DNA from: Nostoc linckia z4
Lineage (GTDB): Bacteria > Cyanobacteriota > Cyanobacteriia > Cyanobacteriales > Nostocaceae
Length of the DNA stretch: 46,808 nt
Direction: 5' to 3'
Assembly (NCBI RefSeq): GCF_002608075.1
Contig: NZ_LAHA01000063.1
Span: 14 to 46,821 of the forward strand
The position numbers and the translations under genes were made by a program. Positions 33,623-42,065 of the stretch are shown here, in pieces. Numbering within the stretch: the first letter of the stretch is position 1; each line of letters starts with the position of its first letter. The notes under the pieces were generated by a model. It was not told the DNA's origin. It worked only from the letters and a program-made list of their open reading frames with translations, and ran no database searches.

Positions 33623-33840
33623 AAATTAGTTCGCGTAAATCCTCCGCGAACCACTTCTCCTTTTCCACATCCCGTGAAAAGTCAGAGCTGATGAGAGTTA
33701 TAGCAACAGCCAAGGTGCTTAGGACATCAAAAGATGATAAAACTTAGACGCAGAAAGACTTTTCACCCAGTCCCCAGTCCCCAGTCCCTTGCCATAACAG
33801 TCAACTGTCAACGTCAAATAGTACTGTATCAAGAATGTTT

Positions 33841-34893
33841 CTAAAATTTTCCCACTTCAACCAAATTATATTTATTACTGCCCAACGTTTCATCGATCGC
33901 TATCATCAACAATTCATTTAAAGAGATTCCCACTGCTTTAGCCATAGAAGAAATCACGCTTTTAGGGGCAAAAGAACAATACAACCCAGCTTCTAAAAAC
34001 CAAGGTTGTCCCTGTGGGTCGATGCGGAAGTCAAATAAGCTGTAGTGGCGACAGCCTAAAGCTTGATGACACTTCTTAGCCACTTCCTGAACCTTTTGGG
34101 TAATTGGGTCACTAGGATTTACAATCCAAGACTTTTTGTTATCTTTAGCGGCGAAACCCAAGTTGCCATCATCTGTTTGTTTGAGTTTATCGGCAAAGGT
34201 GCGGATGGGTTTTTCGTGAGAATCTAGCAGATATTCTTCAAGAGGTAAACCAATTAACTCTTTGTCTTTGACAATGATGCCGCATCTAACTTCTCGACCT
34301 GCGATGAATGTTTCTACAATCGCTTCATCTGCATATTCAAATGCCGTCTTCAGTGCTGCGTCATACTCAGCAGCATCTTTGACTAAAGTTACCCCTAGTG
34401 AGTTATCTGAACTTACGGGTTTGATAACTACTGGAGGTGCAATTGTCGGCACATCTCCGTGACGCAGTACTTCTCCGCGAGGCACTTTTACCCCTGCTGC
34501 TTCAACAATTGCTTTTGTTTTGGCTTTGTGAGCGGTTATTGCCATCAGTTCTGGAGTATTACCGATGTAAGGAATCTCTAGCAGGTCAAATAAAGCACGG
34601 TAGTGAGTCATTCCAGGGATACAAAACATTTGTGGTAACACAATGTCAATGTTTTGTCCTGTAATCAACTTTATGGCTTCAAATAAAGGCATCGGTCTAG
34701 CCTGAGCAATGTCTTCGCGGCTGAGGGAACTAGGAAATCGCCATTGGCCATCGGGTGTAATATATGCAATCTGAAAGTCATAAAATGTGTCTGCTGTTGC
34801 TGTCAGACAGTCTGCCGCATAAAGGCGTGACAAATCGCAGTAAAAATCATTCTGTGCAGATCCAACTAAATGAAGGATACGAAGTGCTGGCAT
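33841..34893 (-). CDS. mysD: MysD, D-Ala-D-Ala-ligase-like MAA synthetase
   Basis: This ATP-grasp enzyme adds a second amino acid (Ser, Thr or others) to mycosporine-glycine, giving shinorine or porphyra-334. The 350-aa protein has the Ddl layout: N-terminal domain to about 115, AHKAKTKAIVEAAGV, PPVVIKPVSSDNSLGV (ATP-binding Lys and loop), AIVETFIAGREVRCGI, and FDFRIDPQGQPWFLEAGLYCSFAPKS. The last motif departs from the EVNTxPGMT of true Ddl enzymes, in line with a different substrate. It is the fourth gene in the mysA-mysB-mysC-mysD order, 121 bases after mysC with a hairpin repeat between, the arrangement I recall for Nostoc punctiforme. ATG at 34893. Confidence 0.92.
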   Translation of the reverse strand: MPALRILHLVGSAQNDFYCDLSRLYAADCLTATADTFYDFQIAYITPDGQWRFPSSLSREDIAQARPMPLFEAIKLITGQNIDIVLPQMFCIPGMTHYRALFDLLEIPYIGNTPELMAITAHKAKTKAIVEAAGVKVPRGEVLRHGDVPTIAPPVVIKPVSSDNSLGVTLVKDAAEYDAALKTAFEYADEAIVETFIAGREVRCGIIVKDKELIGLPLEEYLLDSHEKPIRTFADKLKQTDDGNLGFAAKDNKKSWIVNPSDPITQKVQEVAKKCHQALGCRHYSLFDFRIDPQGQPWFLEAGLYCSFAPKSVISSMAKAVGISLNELLMIAIDETLGSNKYNLVEVGKF

Positions 34894-34917
34894 AATTCAT
34901 GTTCTCTAACTTTTATT

Positions 34918-34973
34918 GTGGGGTGGACATCTTGTCCGCCCTTGTTTGCGGGCGGGCGAGACGCCCACCCCAC
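34918..34973. repeat. GTGGGGTGG hairpin repeat between mysC and mysD
   Basis: GTGGGGTGG pairs with CCACCCCAC, and CCGCCC with GGGCGG closer in, leaving an internal loop. It belongs to the same family as the duplicated hairpin at 42066-42323. Lying between mysC and mysD it may lower mysD expression relative to mysABC. Confidence 0.7.
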
Positions 34974-35014
34974 CAGTAGTAGTAATTTCTTGGTAATCCG
35001 TAGCAGCCTGGGTA

Positions 35015-36409
35015 TTAATCCCCTCCCAATTCCACCAATTTGCCGATGTTGAAATCTATGCGCGTCCAGCCTTTAAGCTGACGTAGATTCTTGAGCAAGA
35101 GTAAAGGAATTTGCCAATGATGCACCATTAAAAATGGTAACGGGTCATCTGGTTTGTAAATTGCATCAGTTCCCCGCCAAATATTTGCAATCCATTTTTT
35201 CAATTGCGTGAAAGAACGGATACCAGTCAAACGCCAGACTTCGTGATAAGTCCAATAAGTTGGTTTACTAGTTGGCAATGGCTGTAATGTTTCAGCCATC
35301 GGTTCTTTATCGAGGTAGGCTTGGGCAACTTGGGGATGGTCGTAGAAGGTAGTAATCGCAGAGTGCGTGCGGGGATTACACTCAATGGCGTAAACTCTAC
35401 CATCTTCAGCTTGAATGAAGTCAAAGGAAACTTGTCCTGTAAGTTTCTGTTCTTTGACGAAATGCCTCACCCATTCCCTGATTTGGGAATTTTCAACGTT
35501 TTCATAGTTGACTTGAAACGCTGAAGATTCACAGCAGCAGTGCAATCTGAGTTCGCCATTCCGGACGGTGCTATGGGTACAAAATTCCTTTCCAGGAATA
35601 AATTCTTGCATAATCCAAGGCTTTTCCGGGCTGATTGGTAAGCTTTTGACGAATGCAGCTGTTTCTTCAGGGGTGGCACAGGGAAGCTTGGTTAGGTCTA
35701 AACGTCGTACTGAATCGTAAGGAATGCTCTTGAGGATGTATTTGCGAGATTCCTGGGAGAAGTCGAAATTTAGAACTTGTTCAGCAGAAGTAATTTTAAA
35801 GGATTTAGGTACTGATAAACCAAGCGATCGCGCTGTTTCGGCAAAGGCAAATTTATCATCCAATTTCTGGGTAATATCTGCGTCAAAGTGAAATACTTCA
35901 CAGTAGTTCGACAGCATTGGCTTGGCAAGGGAGTCGTAATAACTACCCAATGGACTAGTTACAGGCACATAGACATCGATATTTTCTTGTTTGATGATGT
36001 CTATCAAAGCCTGAGTATAGCGTTCTGGATTTTCTTGGGGTGCAGGAACGGTATAAAATTTGTCCACTGCTTGGGAAAATCGATGACCAGATAGCCAATA
36101 TTTGTGGGTTTCTATCAACACCACTCTGTGTCCAGCAGCGTTGAATGACCGCGCTAGCTGTAAAGCTTTGGTCATTTTAGCCCCACTAATCAGGACATTT
36201 TTGGGGTTTGCTGTTTTGGTGGTTGCTTGCTGAAAAGGACGCGAGATGGTATGCCACAACAAAGTTACTAAAACAATGGTGGCATTGAATGGCAGTGCTA
36301 ATAATAGCAACGCCAAAGTCAAAAGATTTTGGATAATTACAGCTATTTTTGTCTCTGAAGGAAAAGACGGTATAGCAGGCGAAGAAGAAACAGAAATAGA
36401 TTGTGCCAT
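35015..36409 (-). CDS. mysC: MysC, ATP-grasp mycosporine-glycine synthase
   Basis: This enzyme joins glycine to 4-deoxygadusol with ATP, making mycosporine-glycine. The 464-aa protein has a hydrophobic N-terminal segment (about 22-55, IQNLLTLALLLLALPFNATI), then an ATP-grasp body: KNVLISGAKMTKALQLARSF, VLIETHKYWLSGHRFS, KYILKSIPYDS, PWIMQEFIPGKEFCTHSTVR and VYAIECNPRTHSAIT. The hydrophobic start suggests membrane association. ATG at 36409 lies 6 bases after the mysB stop; a TTG at 36415 also exists. It is the third gene of the mys unit. Confidence 0.95.
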   Translation of the reverse strand: MAQSISVSSSPAIPSFPSETKIAVIIQNLLTLALLLLALPFNATIVLVTLLWHTISRPFQQATTKTANPKNVLISGAKMTKALQLARSFNAAGHRVVLIETHKYWLSGHRFSQAVDKFYTVPAPQENPERYTQALIDIIKQENIDVYVPVTSPLGSYYDSLAKPMLSNYCEVFHFDADITQKLDDKFAFAETARSLGLSVPKSFKITSAEQVLNFDFSQESRKYILKSIPYDSVRRLDLTKLPCATPEETAAFVKSLPISPEKPWIMQEFIPGKEFCTHSTVRNGELRLHCCCESSAFQVNYENVENSQIREWVRHFVKEQKLTGQVSFDFIQAEDGRVYAIECNPRTHSAITTFYDHPQVAQAYLDKEPMAETLQPLPTSKPTYWTYHEVWRLTGIRSFTQLKKWIANIWRGTDAIYKPDDPLPFLMVHHWQIPLLLLKNLRQLKGWTRIDFNIGKLVELGGD

Positions 36410-36415
36410 ACTCAA

Positions 36416-37252
36416 TCACGCAATTCTGCGGATAATCGTCAAGCCATCTCGTAGGGGGAGTATTACCTGTTCTACGCGAGGGTCGAGTGCTACGGCACGA
36501 TTAAATTGAGCGATCGCTTCACCATTGGGAGTGCGTTGTTGCGTGGGTAAATAAACTTCTCCTTGCAGCAAGGTGTTATCTACACAAATAAATCCTGACG
36601 GTGCTAGCAAATTGGTATCTAGCAACTTTTGGAAGTAAGTTATGTACTCCTTTTTATCTGCGTCGATAAACACCAAGTCAAAGGATTCTCCAGCTGCAAC
36701 TAGCTTATCTAAAGTTTCCAAAGCTGGCCCTAATTCCACCCGGATTTTTTGACCATCAGCAGATTTATCAAAAACTGCTTGTCCAACTTTTGCCGCAAAG
36801 GGATCTACTTCACAAGCAACCAGCACTCCGTCTTTTGGTAATGCTTCAGCCATCGCCAGTGCAGAGTAACCGGTGAACATCCCGATTTCCAGTACTCTTT
36901 TGGCTTTGGTCATATGAACAAACATTTTCAGTGTTTGTCCTTCCACATGACCAGATAGCATCTCTTGTTCTAGAGGTCGTACTGTTGCGCCTTCACTAAA
37001 ACGTTCTTGCCATGCTTCATTAGATGTTTTTTCGGCAAGTGCAGTTAAAGCGGCTGATTCATGGGTCGTATATTCTTCCAGATAAGGATCTAAACCAGCT
37101 GCCAACTGCCATGCTTGAGTGATGTTATCGACTAACTCCGCAGGTAAATCTGTGCGTTGGTTAATCTTTTGGACAATAGCTTCTAACTTCTTTGCTAAGA
37201 TTCCTACCGGTGTGACTGGTCTAGCTGTGGGCTTGGGAATTGTGGTGGACAT
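36416..37252 (-). CDS. mysB: MysB, O-methyltransferase
   Basis: This SAM-dependent O-methyltransferase converts demethyl-4-deoxygadusol (from MysA) to 4-deoxygadusol. The 278-aa protein has an N-terminal helical part, the SAM loop VLEIGMFTGYSALAMAEALP, VACEVDPFAAKVGQAVF, and FDLVFIDADKKEYITYFQKLL, as in caffeoyl-CoA-OMT-like enzymes; Asp in FIDADK fits a metal site. Its ATG shares one base with the mysA stop (TAATG), so mysA and mysB are translationally coupled. Confidence 0.95.
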   Translation of the reverse strand: MSTTIPKPTARPVTPVGILAKKLEAIVQKINQRTDLPAELVDNITQAWQLAAGLDPYLEEYTTHESAALTALAEKTSNEAWQERFSEGATVRPLEQEMLSGHVEGQTLKMFVHMTKAKRVLEIGMFTGYSALAMAEALPKDGVLVACEVDPFAAKVGQAVFDKSADGQKIRVELGPALETLDKLVAAGESFDLVFIDADKKEYITYFQKLLDTNLLAPSGFICVDNTLLQGEVYLPTQQRTPNGEAIAQFNRAVALDPRVEQVILPLRDGLTIIRRIA

Positions 37253-38484
37253 TAGATTGCACTCCCAACTAATTCTGTCTGATAAACAGGGTACATATCC
37301 ACACCCTCACCACCACGAGGATAACTAACGCAAAGCTCTTTATGGTCTGCTAAACCTTGGGCCAATTCTTCCCTTGTCAAATCATTCATATAGAAGCAAG
37401 TTCCAATTGGTTTGGGCATAGCAGCTCTCAACAAACCATCTCGTGTGAGGCTGATAGACTCAGTAGCGTCCCACAATAGTTCTTCATCCATTAAAGGATG
37501 GTCGAGAGCTAGACCCAAATTGCTGAGTAATCCTAAAATGCGATCGCGTTCTTCAGTTGTGATATATCCTCTATTAGCTGCGATGGTTGCAGATAAGGCC
37601 ATATCGATACTCACTGCATGTCCATGAAACATCGGGATGCGTGGCGCAAGTTCCAAAGTCGGACTCCAAGTATGTCCGTAAGCAATTGCTCTATCCAAAT
37701 CTAGTTCGTGGAGGTTAGGTACTTCTAACTCCAACATTTTTTTGATGGCTTCGTAAGTTAGACGATGAGCTATTTCTTTAATCTCTGGAGTTGCATCAAG
37801 ATTACCAAAGTGAGTGTCAAGTAGTTCTTTACCATACTTTTCTAGCCACTCAAACACATTCTGATGAGCAACTACAGCGATTTTGACTAATTCTGCCATC
37901 CCATTACGGACTTGGTCTGTCGGTAATGTCCCCAGCAAAGAAAAGTCTAATAAAACTTTTTGGGAAGCATGATAAGCACCCAAACGATTTTTCAGCTTCC
38001 GATGGTTAACTGCTACCTTGATGGCGACGCTGGCATCAATCAAACCAATCAAAGAAGTAGGAATCCGAATGTAATTACTACTACGACGATAGGTAGAGCA
38101 AGCAAAACCCACAACGTCTGTAATTAAACCACCACCCACTACCAATACTGGCTCTTTTCGCACTAATTTGAAGTCTGCAAACACATCTATAATCTTCTCA
38201 AAGGTTTGAATAGATTTGTTTGGTTCGGTAATAGTCAGAGCAAAAACCTTCAGTTCGATGCCGTAATATCGGAAATATTTCTCAATCTGAGTACCGTAAA
38301 AATTGTAGACATTGGTATCGATAACAGCCAAGCATCTACCAAAACTTCTATATATCTCTGCAAGTTCTGGATTTGCAATATCAAAAACACCATCTACATA
38401 AACTAATTCATACTCAATCTTTTCATAAGCTTCCACGTGAAATTTGTTTTCGGTAGCTGCGAGTTTTGTTTGAACTATGGTCAC
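37252..38484 (-). CDS. mysA: MysA, demethyl-4-deoxygadusol synthase
   Basis: This sugar-phosphate cyclase of the dehydroquinate-synthase superfamily turns sedoheptulose 7-phosphate into demethyl-4-deoxygadusol, the ring of MAAs. The 410-aa protein has VVGGGLITDVVGFACSTYRR, PTSLIGLIDASVAIKVAVN, NGMAELVKIAVVAHQ and GHTWSPTLELAPRIPMFHGH, with zinc-ligand candidates in the E...H...H pattern. It starts with GTG at 38484, with AGAGGG eight bases upstream. It heads the mysABCD unit; the promoter must lie in the 1.06-kb divergent region. UV and salt control is usual for the pathway, but no specific site can be named. Confidence 0.95.
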   Translation of the reverse strand: MTIVQTKLAATENKFHVEAYEKIEYELVYVDGVFDIANPELAEIYRSFGRCLAVIDTNVYNFYGTQIEKYFRYYGIELKVFALTITEPNKSIQTFEKIIDVFADFKLVRKEPVLVVGGGLITDVVGFACSTYRRSSNYIRIPTSLIGLIDASVAIKVAVNHRKLKNRLGAYHASQKVLLDFSLLGTLPTDQVRNGMAELVKIAVVAHQNVFEWLEKYGKELLDTHFGNLDATPEIKEIAHRLTYEAIKKMLELEVPNLHELDLDRAIAYGHTWSPTLELAPRIPMFHGHAVSIDMALSATIAANRGYITTEERDRILGLLSNLGLALDHPLMDEELLWDATESISLTRDGLLRAAMPKPIGTCFYMNDLTREELAQGLADHKELCVSYPRGGEGVDMYPVYQTELVGSAI

Positions 38485-39548
38485 AAATTTTGCCCTCTAG
38501 GTTAAAAAATTGTCATTTTGATGTTGATGCCATCACAAATGTAAGCACTCTATTTGAGAGTGACTTAACTTGCCGACATCTATGTCCTATGCAAGAAAAT
38601 TGCCTGCGATTCGTGGTGAAAAAGACGTAAATCTAGATGAAATTTTGTTGGATTGCACATTTAGAAATCACAAATTACAGCACTAAAGATGAAGTGCATG
38701 TCATGTCATTTCATCAGCACAGCAAAAGTCCTTAAGTCTTCGCTGAACCTTAAGGGTATCGCAAATTTCCGTAACAAAACTTCATAGATTTTATCAGAAT
38801 ATCAGACTGTCAATTCTATGTCTAGCCTCAAGATTCACGGACTTGTAGTAGCTTAATAGAGGTTTAAAAGCAAGCTAAGGGAGTGGTTTTACTTGCCGAG
38901 AAAGCTTAGACACTTGTTTACATTAGTTAACATATCATTATTTTTCAAAAATTGCACCTACACCAAAGGTAGATTTCAAAACAAAAACCAGATTTAGAGG
39001 ATTTGGGCATTTGAGACTTAATTTCAAAAGTTAATCTTTGATACCGAAATGACGCTATGTCATTCATGCCACAAGCAAGTCAGCGGGAAAATTAAGAAGT
39101 ATGTAACAAAAGATTAAGCTAAAATATTAAGTTATAAATGATACATTTACTACGTGGTTGACTTTTTTCTTGTAGCTTTATCTATTACTTTTAATAGAGT
39201 TTGATGGCGATCGCTAAGTAAAAATCCTCAATTCAACTTACAAACAATCAAATTCCCAACTTTTTTGACCATAATGTGTACTAAGATATGCTTACATAAT
39301 GGTTATAGTAGTTTAATTTTTGATTGCTGTCCGCTTCAAGTATCCCATATTCCTATAAAAGTTGAGAGCAAGTGATTTCTTGTTTGAGAAAAAGAATTTT
39401 TCTTCTGAGTATTTATACATATAGGTTCAACTTTATCCATCGAAAATTTTTGTTTTTGAGGGATGATTTTTTTCCCTTTTTAGGGATTTTATAGATACGC
39501 TCTAATTGGGATACTCCATTATTATTTTTTTAATTACTACTTAGATTT
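38485..39548. promoter_or_regulatory. Divergent regulatory region between mysA and MFS gene
   Basis: No gene is found in 1.06 kb of A/T-rich sequence between the mys unit and the MFS transporter. An 18-base motif (38917-38934) is shared exactly with 1498-1515. T-rich runs near 39420-39540 lead into the MFS gene. The size is larger than promoters alone need, so a small RNA or leader is possible, though none is recognised. Confidence 0.5.
38917..38934. promoter_or_regulatory. 18-base shared motif TTTACATTAGTTAACATA
   Basis: This sequence recurs exactly at 1498-1515, both times after AAAGCTT within 16 bases and before a TTTTTCA. It contains TTTACA and GTTAAC and is loosely similar to the TTTACA direct repeats of the RpaB-bound HLR1 box, but the spacing differs. 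Regulatory function is a guess. Confidence 0.3.
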
Positions 39549-40994
39549 ATGGATTTTGCTCCAATTGAAATAGGCACATCTGTTAGTGTAGAAATTGCTG
39601 AGATTACACCACCATCAACAACACTTGCTCCTACCCCAACAGCAGGTTCTCGTATTTCTAAAGATGCGATTCGTACTAGTTTAAAGGCTGCCACTGCTGA
39701 TGGAATTTTCGCAGCACTTTTCTCTATTGCCACTGGCGCAGTTTTGCTAGGTAATTTTTTGGTGGAGTTGGATGCTAGTCCGGTGGTGTTTGGCTTGGTA
39801 TCCTCTATACCTATGTTGGTACATTTGTTTCAGCCCATAGGTGCTTACTTATCTGAACGCAGCACCAGCCGCTTTGAGTATTCACTACGGACACATGGAA
39901 TTGCTCGATTACTGTGGCTAATTTTAGTAATTGCCATTTTTAGCTTTAACTGGGGATGGCTGGATTCCAACCAGTTGGCAATTTTGTCGCTTTCAATTCT
40001 GCTATGCACTCATCTTTTAGGAGGATTAGCAATTGCATCATGCTTGAGTTGGATAGCAATGTTAGTTCCACGACGGTTGCGGGGCAGATATTTTGGGCTA
40101 CGCAATAGTCTTGCCAATCTTACCGAGTTAATTGGTTTACCCTTGGCAGGTTTGACTGTATCCCATTGGTATGGGGGAAGCATCCAAGGTTATGGAGTGA
40201 TTTTGTTAGCAGGTATTTTCTTTGGCATGGTTAGCTTGGGGTGTCAGTATTTCCAGGTAGATGTGAATCCCCAATTACAAAATAGTTATTATGCTAACTC
40301 GTCTGAAACTAGCAAGATTCAGGCAGACTCATCACCAAAGGAAGTTGGGGAAACATCTGATGCAATCTTTTTAAAGCAAATACTGACACCAGAAAACGAT
40401 TTAGTTAGTATTATTCAGAAAAATTCTAATTTTTTGCTATTTTTGCTTTATTTCGGCTTATGGACATTTAGTGTTAACCTCAGTGCCCCATTTTTTAACC
40501 TTTACCTCTTGGATACTTTAAATCTAGATGTGAGTTGGGTAACTTTTTACAACAGCTTGCGAGCTGGGGCACACATGGTAATGTTAATTGTCTGGGGAAA
40601 ATTTGCAGATAAAATTGGTAATCGTCGGATTTTAGTTTTTACAGGAATGATGATTGCAGTCATACCGTGGCTATGGCTGTGGATGGGTTCTAGTCCTTTG
40701 AATCTGTGGTTATGGCTGCCTTTGTTACACATTTTCATTGGTGCCAATTGGGGAGGAGTTGATTTGTGTAACAACAATCTCCAGATTGAAATAGTACCAC
40801 TAAAAAATCAGTCTATTTATTTTGCGATCGCAGCTGCTATTGCTGGGGTGAGTGGTGCTTTGGGAGCAACTATAGGCGGTTTTATTGTTCAGTTCGCTGG
40901 CTCTTTGGGAATAACCGAAGTATTCATTGTATCTGGTATATTACGCTTAGCGTCACTAGTACCACTCATTATGAAAAAGGATCTCAGTAGTTAG
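39549..40994 (+). CDS. MFS transporter
   Basis: The 481-aa integral membrane protein has about twelve hydrophobic segments, a hydrophilic N-terminus of about 45 residues (Thr/Pro-rich) and a central loop (about 240-290). FADKIGNRR in the second half is the MFS loop 8-9 signature, and PRRLRGRYFGLRNSLANL matches a loop of MFS drug or sugar exporters. The substrate is unknown. It is divergent from mysA and 237 bases ahead of a PhyH oxygenase on the same strand, so export of an MAA is a reasonable but untested idea. ATG at 39549 has only a weak ribosome site. Confidence 0.87.
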   Translation: MDFAPIEIGTSVSVEIAEITPPSTTLAPTPTAGSRISKDAIRTSLKAATADGIFAALFSIATGAVLLGNFLVELDASPVVFGLVSSIPMLVHLFQPIGAYLSERSTSRFEYSLRTHGIARLLWLILVIAIFSFNWGWLDSNQLAILSLSILLCTHLLGGLAIASCLSWIAMLVPRRLRGRYFGLRNSLANLTELIGLPLAGLTVSHWYGGSIQGYGVILLAGIFFGMVSLGCQYFQVDVNPQLQNSYYANSSETSKIQADSSPKEVGETSDAIFLKQILTPENDLVSIIQKNSNFLLFLLYFGLWTFSVNLSAPFFNLYLLDTLNLDVSWVTFYNSLRAGAHMVMLIVWGKFADKIGNRRILVFTGMMIAVIPWLWLWMGSSPLNLWLWLPLLHIFIGANWGGVDLCNNNLQIEIVPLKNQSIYFAIAAAIAGVSGALGATIGGFIVQFAGSLGITEVFIVSGILRLASLVPLIMKKDLSS

Positions 40995-41113
40995 AGTGAA
41001 ATTATTTCACTGGATTTGTCAAAAAATAGTCCATCTACAGAAAGAATGACTAACTAAATATCTACTTTATACTGAAAAAGCTTTGTTAGGTGGTAACAAA
41101 CTATTCTATTGCT

Positions 41114-41191
41114 ATTGTTGACTGTTCACTGTTGACGGTTCACAGTCAACAATCAACCACCATGTGCTGTTGTTTATTTTTTGGAGTTTCC
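41114..41191 (+). repeat. MITE-like composite repeat, copy D (right part)
   Basis: GTTGACTGTTCACTGTTGAC, CAGTCAAC heptamers, then ACCATGTGCTGTTGTTTATT and TTTTGGAGTTTCC, almost identical to the end of copy A at 1171-1203. It ends about 40 bases before the PhyH start and so forms part of that gene's leader. Confidence 0.65.
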
Positions 41192-41231
41192 ATCCAAAAT
41201 AGTTGAATTTCAAAATCTGAAAAAAGAGAAA

Positions 41232-42050
41232 ATGCTCAAGGTAGACACACCAAAAATTAGTCCTCAACAAGTTGAAGCTTTTGAACGAGATGGAGTTATC
41301 TGTGTCAAAAATGCTTTAGATGACATCTGGATAGAACGGATGCGAAAAGCAGTTGACAAGAATATATCAATCCCTGGCCCTTTAGAGGGAAAGAATACAC
41401 CAAAAAAAGAAGCGAGTGCGGAACATACCAGTAGCTTATGGCTTGTTGATGCTGATTTCCGTGCTTTGGCTTTTGAATCTCCATTACCAAAACTTGCAGT
41501 TGGAGTTTTAAAATCGGAAAAATTAAATTTTTTAGCTGATGGTTTTTTTGTAAAAAGACCGGAAGCAAATGGCCGTATTGGATGGCATAACGACCTACCT
41601 TATTGGCCTGTACAAGGTTGGCAGTGTTGTAAAATTTGGCTGGCTCTAGATACTGTCAAACAAGAAAATGGCCGATTAGAGTATATCAAAGGTTCTCATC
41701 AATGGGGCAGAGAATTACGCGAGCGATCGAATCCTTCGTGGTTTGTAGAACCAGAACCTCACGAAATTCTCTCTTGGGATATGGAGGCTGGAGATTGTTT
41801 AATTCATCATTTTCTGACGATTCATCACTCAGTAACTAACAAATCTTCTACACAACGACGCGCAATAGTTACGAATTGGACTGGCGATGATGTTACTTAT
41901 TATCAGCGTCCGAAAGCATGGCCTTTCAAACCTCTCGAAGAAATTGATTTACCACAATTTAATTCATTGAAAACCAAAAAATTTGGTGAGCCAATAGACT
42001 GTGATATCTTTCCTAGAGTTGAAGTGCATCGCCATAGGACTCATATTTGA
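41232..42050 (+). CDS. PhyH-family Fe(II)/2-oxoglutarate dioxygenase
   Basis: The 272-aa protein fits the phytanoyl-CoA dioxygenase fold. H119-x-D121 in GWHNDLPYWP and H198 or H199 in FLTIHHSVTN give the iron triad, and R209/R210 in STQRRAIV can hold 2-oxoglutarate. ERDGVICVKNALDD at 18-31 is the usual N-terminal motif. The ATG at 41232 follows AAGAG; an in-frame TTG 51 bases upstream lies in a repeat. Two contexts compete: it may be a MysH-type enzyme that tailors MAAs to palythines, given mysABCD and the MFS gene next door, or it may serve organosulfur use with the genes after it. I favour the first with modest confidence. Confidence 0.87.
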   Translation: MLKVDTPKISPQQVEAFERDGVICVKNALDDIWIERMRKAVDKNISIPGPLEGKNTPKKEASAEHTSSLWLVDADFRALAFESPLPKLAVGVLKSEKLNFLADGFFVKRPEANGRIGWHNDLPYWPVQGWQCCKIWLALDTVKQENGRLEYIKGSHQWGRELRERSNPSWFVEPEPHEILSWDMEAGDCLIHHFLTIHHSVTNKSSTQRRAIVTNWTGDDVTYYQRPKAWPFKPLEEIDLPQFNSLKTKKFGEPIDCDIFPRVEVHRHRTHI

Positions 42051-42065
42051 TTTGGAGAAACATAC

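Larger units (their letters stand above)
33147..33683. mobile_element. Non-autonomous TIR element with one passenger-like gene
   Basis: Both ends carry a long inverted repeat. The outer 24 bases (33147-33170 and the complement of 33660-33683, beginning GACTTTTCACGGGATGTGG) are identical. The next 15 match at 12 positions, and the TTACGCGAAC at the inner edge matches again. Each end also has its own inner palindrome (33178-33202, arms GGTTCGCGTAA; 33629-33652, GTTCGCG). Flanking CAG on both sides (33145-33147 and 33683-33685, if the element is trimmed by one base) may be a 3-bp target duplication. The only gene inside encodes 133 aa; there is no transposase. Confidence 0.8.
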
